DNA from: Chakrabartia godavariana
Lineage (GTDB): Bacteria; Pseudomonadota; Alphaproteobacteria; Sphingomonadales; Sphingomonadaceae
Assembly (NCBI GenBank): GCA_005518185.1
Contig: RKSN01000002.1
Span: forward strand, 962,614-1,026,613
Reading direction: 5' to 3'
Length of the DNA stretch: 64,000 bases
In this document: positions 54,773 through 63,502 of the stretch, piece by piece
Numbering within the stretch: position 1 is the stretch's first letter
How the letters are laid out: every line of letters starts with the position of its first letter
Made by a program: the position numbers and the translations under genes
The notes under the pieces: generated by a model
Databases searched by the model: none
Seen by the model: the letters and a program-made list of their open reading frames with translations, nothing else
What the model was told of the DNA's origin: nothing

Positions 54773-55334
54773 GGTTCACGCGAAGGTCGCGAAGAAAATA
54801 AGGGCGCGAAGGGCGCTCTAGGTCCGCCATTGGCTGCGGAAGCAGAGCTGGCCCGGACAATTGTCATCGTCATTGATGAATGTTCAGCGGCGAACCGCCG
54901 ATCTCCTGATGGTTGTTGACGACGCGCCGAAGCCTTTCCCGAAAGGTTGCGCAGGAGAAATTCATGAGCAGGCCGAGCGGCATATCGAGCAGACGCAGGT
55001 AAGTCAGCACCTGCTTGGCATGGACCGGCTCGAACCGGTCAACGGACTTCACCTCGATCAACAACTGACCTTCCACAAGGATATCGGCCCGAAAGCCGTT
55101 TTCGATGCAAAGTCCATCGACCGTGATCGGCACGAGCTTCTGGGTTTCGACCCTCAAGCCGCGCTCCATCAGCATGTGCGCAAGCACTTTCTCATAGGCC
55201 GATTCCAAGAGCCCCGGTCCAAGGCGCTGGTGGAGTTTCAACCCGCAATCGACAGCAATGCTTGCCAGTGCTTCGATGTCTGGACGTTCAGACACGCTTC
55301 GCGGCCTTGTTACCTTCGCGGCCTTCGCGTGAAC
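54773..55334. mobile_element. 562-bp unit bounded by inverted repeats, carrying a GxxExxY gene
   Basis: Left arm 54773-54813 reads GGTTCACGCGAAGGTCGCGA and onward. The reverse complement of 55294-55334 reads GGTTCACGCGAAGGCCGCGA and onward. The arms match at about 35 of 41 positions. Both contain phased CGCGAAGG-type repeats. The arms enclose a complete GxxExxY gene and end within five bases of the hemB stop and 15 bases of the acetyltransferase start. The flanks share at most a 3-bp AAA duplication. There is no transposase, so if mobile it would need one in trans. Confidence 0.55.
54870..55295 (-). CDS. GxxExxY family protein (PD-(D/E)XK nuclease-like)
   Basis: This protein of about 141 residues has the family signature GPGLLESAYEKVLAHML, then GFRADILVEGQLLIEVKSVD, in which Asp and ExK are the expected catalytic residues of a PD-(D/E)XK nuclease fold. 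It ends with LTYLRLLDMPLGLLMNFSC and a C-terminal helix. The function of GxxExxY proteins is unknown; a nuclease role is predicted from the fold. The GTG at 55295 is the likely start, just inside the right inverted repeat. The open frame runs back to a TTG at 55337 through the repeat, giving the repeat-encoded VHAKAAKV. Its location inside the repeat-bounded unit suggests recent transfer. Confidence 0.85.
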   Translation of the reverse strand: MSERPDIEALASIAVDCGLKLHQRLGPGLLESAYEKVLAHMLMERGLRVETQKLVPITVDGLCIENGFRADILVEGQLLIEVKSVDRFEPVHAKQVLTYLRLLDMPLGLLMNFSCATFRERLRRVVNNHQEIGGSPLNIHQ

Positions 55335-55339
55335 CAAAA

Positions 55340-56332
55340 TCAGCCATTCAGCAGCTTCGCGGCATGGAGGGCGTGATAGGTCAGGACGCCCGAACAGCCC
55401 GCGCGCTTGAAGGCGAGGAGCGTTTCGAGGACGAGCTTGTCGCGGTCGCCCGCGCCTGCGGCGACGGCGGCTTCGATCATCGCATATTCGCCCGACACCT
55501 GATAGGCAAAGACAGGCACTTCAAACGCCTGCTTCACGCGCACGATGATGTCGAGATAGGGCAGGCCGGGCTTGACCATGACGCTGTCCGCCCCCTCTTC
55601 CAGGTCAAGCGCGACTTCGCGGAGCGCTTCCTCGGCATTGGCCGGGTCCATCTGATAGGTCTTCTTGTCGCCCTGCAGCAGCCCGGCCGCACCCACAGCA
55701 TCGCGGAACGGGCCGTAAAAGGCACTCGCGTATTTGGCGGCGTAGCTCATGATCTGGATGTTGGGCAGCATCGCCTCTTCCAGCGCGGTCCGGATCGCGC
55801 CGATACGGCCGTCCATCATGTCGGAGGGCGCGATGATGTCCGCCCCGGCCTGCGCCTGATTGAGCGACTGGCCGACGAGTACCTCGACCGTGGCGTCGTT
55901 GAGGACATAGCCCTTGGCGTCGATCAGCCCGTCATGGCCGTGCGCGGTATAGGGGTCGAGCGCGACATCGGTCAGCACGCCAATATCGGGCACGGCGTCC
56001 TTGATTGCCTTGGTCGCGCGACACATCAGATTATCCGGATTGAGCGCCTCGCGCCCGTCGTCGGTGCGCAGGTCGCGCGGGGTGTTGGGGAACAGGGCCA
56101 CACAGGGGATGCCGAGGTCACGCGCTTCCTTCGCGCGCCTGGCAATGTCCTTCACCGACCAGCGCGACACGCCGGGCAGCGTTGCAATCGGCTCCTCCGC
56201 GTCACCCGCCGTGATGAACAACGGCCAGATCAGATCCGAGGGCGTCAGCACCGTCTCGCCATGGAGCGCACGGCTCCAGCCCGAGGCACGGGTGCGCCGC
56301 ATGCGCGTGGGAAGGTGGAGGCCAGCCGTCAT
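55340..56332 (-). CDS. hemB: Delta-aminolevulinic acid dehydratase (porphobilinogen synthase)
   Basis: HemB condenses two 5-aminolevulinate molecules to porphobilinogen in haem synthesis. The 330-residue protein has the active-site lysines in MSYAAKYASAFYGPFRDA and DSVMVKPGLPYLDI. The metal-binding segment LDPYTAHGHDGLID has Asp residues where zinc-dependent enzymes have three Cys, so it is the Mg-dependent type common in alphaproteobacteria. Its stop is five bases from the right inverted repeat of the GxxExxY unit. The 86-bp gap upstream separates it from the MATE gene. Confidence 0.97.
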   Translation of the reverse strand: MTAGLHLPTRMRRTRASGWSRALHGETVLTPSDLIWPLFITAGDAEEPIATLPGVSRWSVKDIARRAKEARDLGIPCVALFPNTPRDLRTDDGREALNPDNLMCRATKAIKDAVPDIGVLTDVALDPYTAHGHDGLIDAKGYVLNDATVEVLVGQSLNQAQAGADIIAPSDMMDGRIGAIRTALEEAMLPNIQIMSYAAKYASAFYGPFRDAVGAAGLLQGDKKTYQMDPANAEEALREVALDLEEGADSVMVKPGLPYLDIIVRVKQAFEVPVFAYQVSGEYAMIEAAVAAGAGDRDKLVLETLLAFKRAGCSGVLTYHALHAAKLLNG

Positions 56333-56418
56333 CTGATCACCCTTATAGGCTCTTGGAATGGGGCGTCACATGGCAAGAAACGGCCGCGCGCGACAGTCTT
56401 TTTTGCATGTGCGAAGGA

Positions 56419-57795
56419 CTATGCGGTGACCATCCGCGATTTTCGCCAGCCGCCATGGACGTAATAGGCGAGCGTCAGGACAAGCGACGTCAGCGCGCTT
56501 GAGCCAAAGGCCGCCCAGATCGCGTCGGCGCCCCAATGCGGGTGGAGCAGGAAGCCGACCGAAAAGCGCATGACGATCGTCGACAGGACAAGGATGACGA
56601 AGGGCACGATGACTGCGCCATTGGCACGCACGACCGAGCCGATGACCATCGAAATGCCGATTGCAATGAACGTCCAGCCGACGAGCAGGTTCATGTGGAC
56701 CGCAATGGGCGCAGCCGGGCTTTGCCCCGGCAGGAAGAGCGAGAGGATGGGGTGGATGCCCAGCGTCATCAGGCCGAGCAGCGTCACCGACATCGCGGCA
56801 TTGATGCCCATGCCCGCCCAGGCGACGCGCGACAGGCGGGACCAGTTGCCCGCGCCGATATTCTGCGCGGCCATCGCGCTGACCGCGCTACCCACCGCAA
56901 TGGCCGGCATCTGCACATAGCTCCACAGCTGGTTCATCACGCCGAACGCCGCCGCCGTATCGACACCTTCGCGGTTGATAAGGCCGATCATCACCAGCGA
57001 GGAGGCCGACATGACGATCATCGAGAGCCCCATGGGCAGCCCCTTGGCAAGGATGGGCCGGGCATGTTTGAAATCGGGGATGAGCCAGCGCAATTCCTCG
57101 CCGCGCAGGCGGATCGTGATGTCGCGGCGATAGATCTGCCAGACGAGGACGCTCACGCTGATGAGCGTCGCCAGCACCGAGGCTGTGGCCGACCCGGCAA
57201 TGCCCATCGCCGGGACCGGCCCCAGGCCGAGGATGAAGACCGGGTTCAGCCCGGCATCGAGAATGACATTGAGCACCGTGTTCCACAAAGGCGTCACCGC
57301 ATCGCCCACCCCGCGCATCGCCGAGGTCAGCAGCACGCCGAGGAAGGAGAAGGGCATGCCGAGGAAGATGATCCGCAAATAGGTCAGCGCCAGCGGGAAA
57401 GCATCCTTGGGCGTCGCCAGCAGGTGCAGGATATCGGGCGCAAAGATCCAGCCAAGCACGGCTGTCAACAGGCCAAGCAGCGTGAACATGCCGGTCGCCG
57501 CCCCGATGGTCCGGCGCACATCGGCGATGTCGCGGCGGCCCATGGCCTGCCCGATCAGGATCGTCGTCGCCATCGCAAAGCCGAACATCGTCGCGAACAT
57601 CAGGAACATCGTCATGTTCGCATTGGCGGTCGCCGCAAGCGCGCGTTCACCCAGGAACCGGCCGACAAAGACCGCGTTGACCGATCCGTTGGCCGACTGG
57701 AGGATGTTCACGCCGAGCGACGGCAGCGCGAAGAGGAACAGAGTCTTCGCGACGGGTCCTGTCGTCAGATCCCGCTGGCGGGGACGCCCCGACAC
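56419..57795 (-). CDS. MATE family efflux transporter
   Basis: This 458-residue inner-membrane protein has 12 predicted helices in two similar halves, with the MATE signatures FALPSLGVNILQSANGSVNA and VGRFLGERALAATANANM, and GLPMGLSMIVMSASSLVMIG for the second half. It exports cationic drugs or metabolites using Na+ or H+. Drug range is unknown. The GTG start shares one base with the valS stop (TAGTG), so it is translated in coupling with valS. The 3' end is 86 bp from the start of hemB. Confidence 0.9.
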   Translation of the reverse strand: MSGRPRQRDLTTGPVAKTLFLFALPSLGVNILQSANGSVNAVFVGRFLGERALAATANANMTMFLMFATMFGFAMATTILIGQAMGRRDIADVRRTIGAATGMFTLLGLLTAVLGWIFAPDILHLLATPKDAFPLALTYLRIIFLGMPFSFLGVLLTSAMRGVGDAVTPLWNTVLNVILDAGLNPVFILGLGPVPAMGIAGSATASVLATLISVSVLVWQIYRRDITIRLRGEELRWLIPDFKHARPILAKGLPMGLSMIVMSASSLVMIGLINREGVDTAAAFGVMNQLWSYVQMPAIAVGSAVSAMAAQNIGAGNWSRLSRVAWAGMGINAAMSVTLLGLMTLGIHPILSLFLPGQSPAAPIAVHMNLLVGWTFIAIGISMVIGSVVRANGAVIVPFVILVLSTIVMRFSVGFLLHPHWGADAIWAAFGSSALTSLVLTLAYYVHGGWRKSRMVTA

Positions 57796-60509
57796 TAACC
57801 CAGCCGCGCGAGTGCCGCCGTCAACCGCTCCGCCTCCGCTGCCTTTTCGGCATGATCGGCACGCGCCTTCTCGACCGCCTCGGGCTTCGCCTTTTCGACA
57901 AAGGCCGGATTGTTGAGACGCCCTTCGAGCGACTTGGCTTCCTTCATCGCCGCCTCGATCGCCTTCGTAATGCGCGCGCGTTCGGCGTCGAGGTCAACAA
58001 TACCGAAGAAATCGAGTGATCCGACTATACCGTCTGCAACGAGCTGAACCTGACCTTCACCCTCGACCTCAACGGCCAAATCACCGGAAATGATCACGCC
58101 ATCCAATTCAAAGCCAAGGTCTCTGAAACCATCAGGCGTACGTACGCTGATCTGGTCCAGTCGAGCCATGCGCTTGACTGCGAGAAGGTTAGCGTTGAGC
58201 CAGTCAAACTGCTTCTGCTCAGCCTTAGAAATGAAGGCGGTCACAGTTTTACCGGGTGGCACTCCAAGATCATTCTTCGTCGCCCGCACCTGAGCGATCA
58301 GGCTTTGGACCCACTCAATCTGAGCGGTCGCGCTGACATCAACCGTTGCTTCGGGCTTCGGCCACTGCGCGTGGATCAGGTCATAGGGCCGGTCGCCCAG
58401 CGCATGCCAGAGCTCTTCGGTGATGAAGGGCATGAACGGGTGGAGCATGACGAGGATCTGGTCGAGCACCCAGCCCGCAACGGCCCGCGTTTCGGCGGCC
58501 GCCGCACCCTCATCACCCTGGATCTCCGGCTTGATGAGTTCCAGATACCAGTCGCAGAAGGTGCCCCAGACGAAGTGGTAGATCGTGTCTGCCATCCCGT
58601 CGAAGCGGAGTTCCTCAAACGCCTTGTCGAGCTTGGCGAGCGTGTCGACGACTTCGCCGATGATCCAGCGGTTGACCGCGGTCGTGGCCGCAGGGGCCGC
58701 GACGGACCCGCTCGCGCCAATGCCGTTTGACTGGCAGAAGCGCGCCGCGTTCCACAGCTTGGTCGCGAAGTTGCGATAGCCCTCGACGCGCTTTTCATCC
58801 ATCTTCACGTCGCGCCCCTGGCTCTCCATCGCCGCCATGAAGAAGCGCAGCGCGTCCGCGCCATACTGGTCGATCAGACCCAGCGGATCGACGACATTGC
58901 CCTTGGACTTGGACATTTTCTGCCCGTCCGCCGCGCGCACCAGCCCGTGCAGGTACAGCGTGCGCCACGGGACATCCTTCATGAAGTGGATGCCCTGCAT
59001 CGCCATGCGCGCATCCCAGAAGAACAGGATGTCGAAGCCGGAGATGAGCACGTCATTGGGGTAATGGCGCGACAGCGCCGTCGTCTCCTCCGGCCAGCCA
59101 AGCGTGCCGAACGGCCACAGCGCCGAGGAGAACCAGGTGTCGAGCACGTCGGGGTCGCGGGTCAGCGACTTGCCTTCGCCGGCCAGCGCCTGCGCGGCCG
59201 CTTCGTCTTCGGCGACATAGGGTTTGCCGTCCGCGTCGTACCAGGCCGGGATCCGGTGCCCCCACCACAGCTGGCGGGAGACGCACCAGGGCTGGATGTT
59301 TTCCATCCAGTTGAAATAGGTCTTTTCCCAGGACTGCGGCACGACCTTGATCGCGCCCGACTTCACCGCCTCAATCGCGGGCTTGGCGAGCGTTTCGGCA
59401 TCGACATACCATTGGTCGGTCAGCCACGGCTCGATCACCTGCGCCGAGCGGTCGCCGAACGGGGTCTGGATGACGCGGTCCTCGACCTTGTCGAGCAGGC
59501 CGAGCGCGTCGATGGCCTCGACCACCTTCTTGCGCGCGTCGAACCGGTCCAGCCCGAGATAGTCGGTGGGGATGAGGCCGTCCGCCGTCTGGACGACCTT
59601 GGCTTCGGCATCGAGCATGTTGAGCATGTCGGCGGCCTTGATGCCCGCGCGCTTGCCGACTTCAAAGTCGTTGAAGTCATGGCCCGGCGTGATCTTCACC
59701 GCGCCCGAGCCCAGTTCGGGGTCGGCATGTTCGTCGGCAACGATCGGGATTTCGCGGCCCGTGATCGGCAGGCGGACCTTGGTGCCGATGAGCGCCTTAT
59801 AGCGGTCATCCTCCGGGTTCACGGCGACCGCCATATCGGCGAGCATCGTTTCCGGACGCGTGGTCGCGACCGAGATATGCCCGCTGCCATCGGCGAGCGG
59901 ATAGCGGAAGTGCCAGAACTTGCCGTTCACCTCACGCGTTTCGACCTCAAGGTCGGAAATCGCGGTCTTGAGGCCCGGATCCCAGTTCACCAGCCGCTTG
60001 TCGCGGTAGATGAGGCCTTCATTGTAGAGATCGACAAACACCTTCAGGACGGCGCGGCTAAAGCCTTCGTCCATCGTGAAGCGTTCATTCGCCCAGTCCA
60101 TCGAGCAGCCGAGGCGGCGGAGCTGGCGCGTGATCTGCCCGCCCGATTCCTCTTTCCATTCCCACACCTTTGCGACGAAGTCCTCGCGCGTGAAGTCGGT
60201 GCGCTTCTGCTGGCGTTCGTTCAGCTGCCGCTCCACCACCATCTGCGTCGCAATGCCCGCATGGTCGGTGCCGACGACCCACAGGGCATCCTTGCCCTGC
60301 AGGCGTGCATGGCGGATCAGGATGTCCTGCAGCGTGTTGTCGAGCGCATGGCCGATGTGGAGGCTGCCCGTGACGTTCGGCGGCGGATTGACGATCGTAT
60401 AGGGTTCCGCATCCGGACGCTCGGGACGGAAAGCACCGGTCTCCTCCCAATGGGCGTACCATTTGGACTCGATGGCGGCGGGATCGAAGGTTTTGGGCAG
60501 CTCAGACAT
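57795..60509 (-). CDS. valS: Valyl-tRNA synthetase
   Basis: ValS charges tRNA-Val. The 904-residue class I synthetase has the HIGH motif in [17 protein letters not shown], the KMSKS loop in [16 protein letters not shown] and the editing (CP1) domain between them. It has a C-terminal anticodon-binding region and coiled-coil tail (about 850-904). The ATG at 60509 opens [20 protein letters not shown]. Bases 58020-58320 (residues about 730-830) have roughly 54 % GC against about 64 % on either side, and use AT-ending codons. This suggests a recombined patch. Confidence 0.97.
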   Translation of the reverse strand: MSELPKTFDPAAIESKWYAHWEETGAFRPERPDAEPYTIVNPPPNVTGSLHIGHALDNTLQDILIRHARLQGKDALWVVGTDHAGIATQMVVERQLNERQQKRTDFTREDFVAKVWEWKEESGGQITRQLRRLGCSMDWANERFTMDEGFSRAVLKVFVDLYNEGLIYRDKRLVNWDPGLKTAISDLEVETREVNGKFWHFRYPLADGSGHISVATTRPETMLADMAVAVNPEDDRYKALIGTKVRLPITGREIPIVADEHADPELGSGAVKITPGHDFNDFEVGKRAGIKAADMLNMLDAEAKVVQTADGLIPTDYLGLDRFDARKKVVEAIDALGLLDKVEDRVIQTPFGDRSAQVIEPWLTDQWYVDAETLAKPAIEAVKSGAIKVVPQSWEKTYFNWMENIQPWCVSRQLWWGHRIPAWYDADGKPYVAEDEAAAQALAGEGKSLTRDPDVLDTWFSSALWPFGTLGWPEETTALSRHYPNDVLISGFDILFFWDARMAMQGIHFMKDVPWRTLYLHGLVRAADGQKMSKSKGNVVDPLGLIDQYGADALRFFMAAMESQGRDVKMDEKRVEGYRNFATKLWNAARFCQSNGIGASGSVAAPAATTAVNRWIIGEVVDTLAKLDKAFEELRFDGMADTIYHFVWGTFCDWYLELIKPEIQGDEGAAAAETRAVAGWVLDQILVMLHPFMPFITEELWHALGDRPYDLIHAQWPKPEATVDVSATAQIEWVQSLIAQVRATKNDLGVPPGKTVTAFISKAEQKQFDWLNANLLAVKRMARLDQISVRTPDGFRDLGFELDGVIISGDLAVEVEGEGQVQLVADGIVGSLDFFGIVDLDAERARITKAIEAAMKEAKSLEGRLNNPAFVEKAKPEAVEKARADHAEKAAEAERLTAALARLG

Positions 60510-60574
60510 GATCGAGCGCCTTTGCCAGCCATGGGGAAGGCTGGCAAGGCGGATGGGGGATTTAGAACCCCGCC

Positions 60575-60640
60575 GCACTCAGGCTGAGCCTGTCGAAGCC
60601 TGTTGTGACGTCACCCTTCGACACGCTCAGGGTGAGCGCA
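60575..60640. repeat. Dispersed repeat upstream of valS
   Basis: CACTCAGGCTGAGCCTGTCG continuing AAGCC (60576-60600) is nearly the reverse complement of the repeat at 27271-27295. A second arm, CCTTCGACACGCTCAGGGTG, lies at 60615-60634. The pair forms a large imperfect hairpin typical of repetitive intergenic elements of sphingomonads. It lies between the popZ stop (60650) and the valS start. Confidence 0.65.
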
Positions 60641-60649
60641 GAAAAGATG

Positions 60650-61132
60650 TTAAACCGAGCGTCCGCTGATGCGGGCGACTTCCTGCGCGACCATGCGTTC
60701 AACGATGTCGGGCAGGTGCGTGTCGAGCCAATCCTTGAGCATCGGCTTCAGCATGTCACGGACCACGCCTTCCAGCGTGTCCGACCCGGCAACCTCGGGC
60801 TTCACGACCATCTTCGACAGCGAAGCGAGCGCATGGCGGCTGGCTTCGACCGCGACGGTCGAGACGATCGGGGATTCTGCGGGCGCGGCTTCGGCGGGCT
60901 GTTGGGCGGCAGGCATGTCGGCGGGTGCACTCTGCGTGAGTTCAAGGATATCGTCATCCGAATCGGCGACGTCGACAACCGCATCGGCCGGCTCGGCAAC
61001 GACGGGCTGCGCCTCGACCGGACGGGCGCGGGCGCGCGTAAAGCCCTGGGGCTTGGCGGTATCTTCGGCGATAATCTTCTTGATGGACGACAGAATGTCT
61101 TCCATCGACGGTTCGTTCGTTACGCCACCCAT
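60650..61132 (-). CDS. popZ: PopZ-like DUF2497 polar organising protein
   Basis: PopZ forms a polymeric matrix at cell poles that anchors the chromosome partition complex in alphaproteobacteria. The 160-residue protein has the conserved N-terminal EPSMEDILSSIKKIIAED helix, a long acidic and proline/alanine-rich linker (about residues 30-100), and the C-terminal oligomerisation helices VRDMLKPMLKDWLDTHLPDI and VERMVAQEVARI. This architecture matches DUF2497/PopZ. It lies 14 bp after the tolC stop, so the two may be co-transcribed. Polar anchoring has not been tested in this organism. Confidence 0.88.
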   Translation of the reverse strand: MGGVTNEPSMEDILSSIKKIIAEDTAKPQGFTRARARPVEAQPVVAEPADAVVDVADSDDDILELTQSAPADMPAAQQPAEAAPAESPIVSTVAVEASRHALASLSKMVVKPEVAGSDTLEGVVRDMLKPMLKDWLDTHLPDIVERMVAQEVARISGRSV

Positions 61133-61146
61133 GGACCCGAATCCCC

Positions 61147-62583
61147 TTATTTCCCCGGCTTTGCGGGTGTTTCCGACGTCTGGGTCCGGGAGTCAACCGT
61201 ACGGGTCGCCTGCGGAACCGGCCTGGGACCCTGATCCCAATCCCAAAAGATTCCCTTAACGCGGCGGTAATTTTCGGTGGGGTCGTAGAGCGCGCCGCCA
61301 TCCAGACCAAGGTCGCGCGCTTCGGCCTGACCCATGGCGGCGAGCAGCGAGAAGCCCGCGACATAGGCGTTGCGTTGCGCCGTCACGAGCTGGACCTGCG
61401 CGTTCAGCAGTTCACGCTCGGCATCCAGAATGTCGAGAATGGTGCGGGTGCCGACGCTGTTTTCGGCGCGCACGCCATCGAGCGCCAGCGTGTTGGCATC
61501 CACCGCCACGCGCGACGAGGCGATAACCTGATTGGCCGCCTGCCACTGGGCATAGGCCGAGCGCGTGGCCGCAATCACAAAGCGTTCGGTGCCGATTTCC
61601 TGTTCGATCGCCTGGCTCTGGCGGGCCTGCGCCTGCCGCACCTGCGCCGAAGGACCTCCGCCCTGAAACAGCGGGATCGTCGTCTGGATGCCCGCCGTCG
61701 TCGCCTTGGCTGAGGTCAGCGCGGGCGAGGAATTGAGATAGTCGGTATAGGACGTGTCGCCGACCGCGAACACGCGGGGCATCCGCGCGGCCTTGGCGGC
61801 GCCCACGTCATAACGGGCGGCCTCGCGCGCCTTGCCGGCGGCGACCAGATCCGGATTGTTCTTGAGCGCCGTCGCAACGGCGGTTTCCGGGCTTGCCGGC
61901 AGGTTTGGCAGCGGCGGCGGCGATTCAAGTGCGACCGGCTCCGATCCGACGAGCTGGATGTAGTTTTCCTTGCTGGCGATCAGCTGCGCTTCGGCCTGCT
62001 GCAGCTGCCCCTGCGCGAGCGAAAGGCGCGCTTCGGACTGCGCCACGTCGGTGCGCGTCAGATCGCCCACCTCAAACCGGTCGCGCGTCGCCTCCAGGTT
62101 GACGCCGAGCACGCGGACCTGCGTGCGGTTCAGCTCCACGATCGACTGGTCGCGGATGACATCCATATAAGCGGCGACAACCGCGCTGAAGAGATCGGCC
62201 TCGGTGCCGCGCAGATTGGCCTGTCCGGCCTCCACGCGGGCCTTGGCGCCCTTGACTGCGTTGCTCACGCCGCCGCCCAGATAGAGCGGCACCGTCACCC
62301 GCGCGCCGCCCACGAAGAAGCGCGACGGCGAATTGAGCGTGGCGGTCGAACTGTGGATGTTCTCGTTATACGTGCCCGTCGCCCCAATGTCGGGCAGGCC
62401 GTTGGCACGCGCCAGCGGCACGCTTTCGTCGGTGGCGCGCTGGGCCGCGCGTGCACCGGTCAACGTCGGATTGGACTGATAGGCCTTCCACAGGGCCTCA
62501 CGCAGCGTCTCCGCCATGGCGGGCGTCGTCATCGTCAATGCGGCGCCGGTCAGGAGGAGGCTGGTCTTGATCCTGTGCAACAT
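61147..62583 (-). CDS. TolC-family outer-membrane efflux channel
   Basis: This 478-residue outer-membrane channel protein has a signal peptide (IKTSLLLTGAALTMTTPAMA, cut before ETLREAL). Two TolC-type repeats follow: AYQSNPTLTGARAAQRATDE at the first, VATALKNNPDLVAAGKAREA at the second. Coiled-coil helices such as SIVELNRTQVRVLGVNLEAT and a C-terminal repeat with VGTRTILDILDAERELLNAQ are present. It would pair with type I secretion or efflux pumps. It follows the methyltransferase gene and precedes popZ. No inner-membrane pump is adjacent. Confidence 0.93.
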   Translation of the reverse strand: MLHRIKTSLLLTGAALTMTTPAMAETLREALWKAYQSNPTLTGARAAQRATDESVPLARANGLPDIGATGTYNENIHSSTATLNSPSRFFVGGARVTVPLYLGGGVSNAVKGAKARVEAGQANLRGTEADLFSAVVAAYMDVIRDQSIVELNRTQVRVLGVNLEATRDRFEVGDLTRTDVAQSEARLSLAQGQLQQAEAQLIASKENYIQLVGSEPVALESPPPLPNLPASPETAVATALKNNPDLVAAGKAREAARYDVGAAKAARMPRVFAVGDTSYTDYLNSSPALTSAKATTAGIQTTIPLFQGGGPSAQVRQAQARQSQAIEQEIGTERFVIAATRSAYAQWQAANQVIASSRVAVDANTLALDGVRAENSVGTRTILDILDAERELLNAQVQLVTAQRNAYVAGFSLLAAMGQAEARDLGLDGGALYDPTENYRRVKGIFWDWDQGPRPVPQATRTVDSRTQTSETPAKPGK

Positions 62584-62613
62584 GTTCCGTCCTTCAATTG
62601 GTCGTGTCCGGCT

Positions 62614-63267
62614 TTAGAACGCAAAACCTTTGGGTTTGGCAAAACCGGGCAAAACAACCGCCTCCGCATCCATGATGCGGTCATAGCCGATGACGTCGCC
62701 CGCCTTATAGCCGATGACAAGGCGCGTGACCCCGTTTTCGACAATGCCGGTCGCCAGACGGCCACCTTCGGCGAGCTGACGGGCAAAGGCTTCGGGCACT
62801 TCCTCCACCGCGCCATCGATGAGGATAACGTCATAGGGGCCACCCTTGGCCCAGCCCTTGGTCAATTCACCCGCGGCGACAGTGACGTTGGCAAGGCCCT
62901 TCAGCTGCGCCTTTGCGGTCGCGACAAGGTCTGCATCCGACTCGAGCGCGACAACCGATCCGGCAAGCCCGGCGACGATGGCCGCCGCATAGCCCGAGGC
63001 CGCGCCAATGATGAGCACCTTGTCGGCAGGGGCGATGCCCGCCTCGACGATGAGACGCGCGGTCGCAAGCGGCGGGTTCATCGCGCGGCCTCCGGCCAGC
63101 GGCACGGCGCGGTCGATATAGGCGGTTGTCCGGCGGTCCGCGGGCACGAACTCTTCGCGGGCGACCGCTTCGATGGCGGCGGTCACGCGCGGGTCGTTGA
63201 CGGCGTTCGTACGAAGCTGGCTGTCGACCATCGCGCGGCGCATGGCCTGAAAATCTGGATTGCTCAC
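62614..63267 (-). CDS. Protein-L-isoaspartate O-methyltransferase-like protein
   Basis: This 217-residue SAM-dependent methyltransferase is of the PCMT family. The N-terminal MRRAMVDSQLRTNAVNDPRV and EFVPADRRTTAYID are family-typical. The SAM-binding strand reads VLIIGAASGYAAAIVA, in which the acidic residue of the usual motif I (E/D-x-G) is replaced by Ile. Motif II is VALESDADLV and motif III GPYDVILIDGAVEEV. The protein lacks part of the C-terminal region of true PCMT. Its pairing with tolC is frequent in alphaproteobacteria. Repair of isoaspartate is possible but not certain. Confidence 0.85.
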   Translation of the reverse strand: MSNPDFQAMRRAMVDSQLRTNAVNDPRVTAAIEAVAREEFVPADRRTTAYIDRAVPLAGGRAMNPPLATARLIVEAGIAPADKVLIIGAASGYAAAIVAGLAGSVVALESDADLVATAKAQLKGLANVTVAAGELTKGWAKGGPYDVILIDGAVEEVPEAFARQLAEGGRLATGIVENGVTRLVIGYKAGDVIGYDRIMDAEAVVLPGFAKPKGFAF

Positions 63268-63428
63268 ATCGGCTCCTGTGGCACAACTGTCTTATGGGCG
63301 CAATACACCCAAGCGAGACTTTTGCTTTAGCCGTCCCTTTTTCCCGCGCCAAGCCGCAACCCGTTTAATTTCATGTAAGGTTGACAGAACCGCCAGACCG
63401 ACGCAGAGACGCCCCGCACCGCAGGCGA

Positions 63429-63502
63429 GGCCCGATGGCGGAGTGGTGACGCAGAGGACTGCAAATCCTTGCACGCCGGTTCGATTCCGGCTCGGGCCTC
63501 CA
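63429..63502 (+). tRNA. tRNA-Cys (anticodon GCA)
   Basis: A 74-nt cloverleaf is formed by GGCCCGA with TCGGGCC, the D arm, an anticodon loop CTGCAAA giving GCA, the T loop TTCGATT, discriminator U and an encoded CCA. A TTGACA box at 63381-63386 lies upstream, with a weakly conserved -10. The tRNA is the last gene before about 500 bp of unrecognised sequence. Confidence 0.96.
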
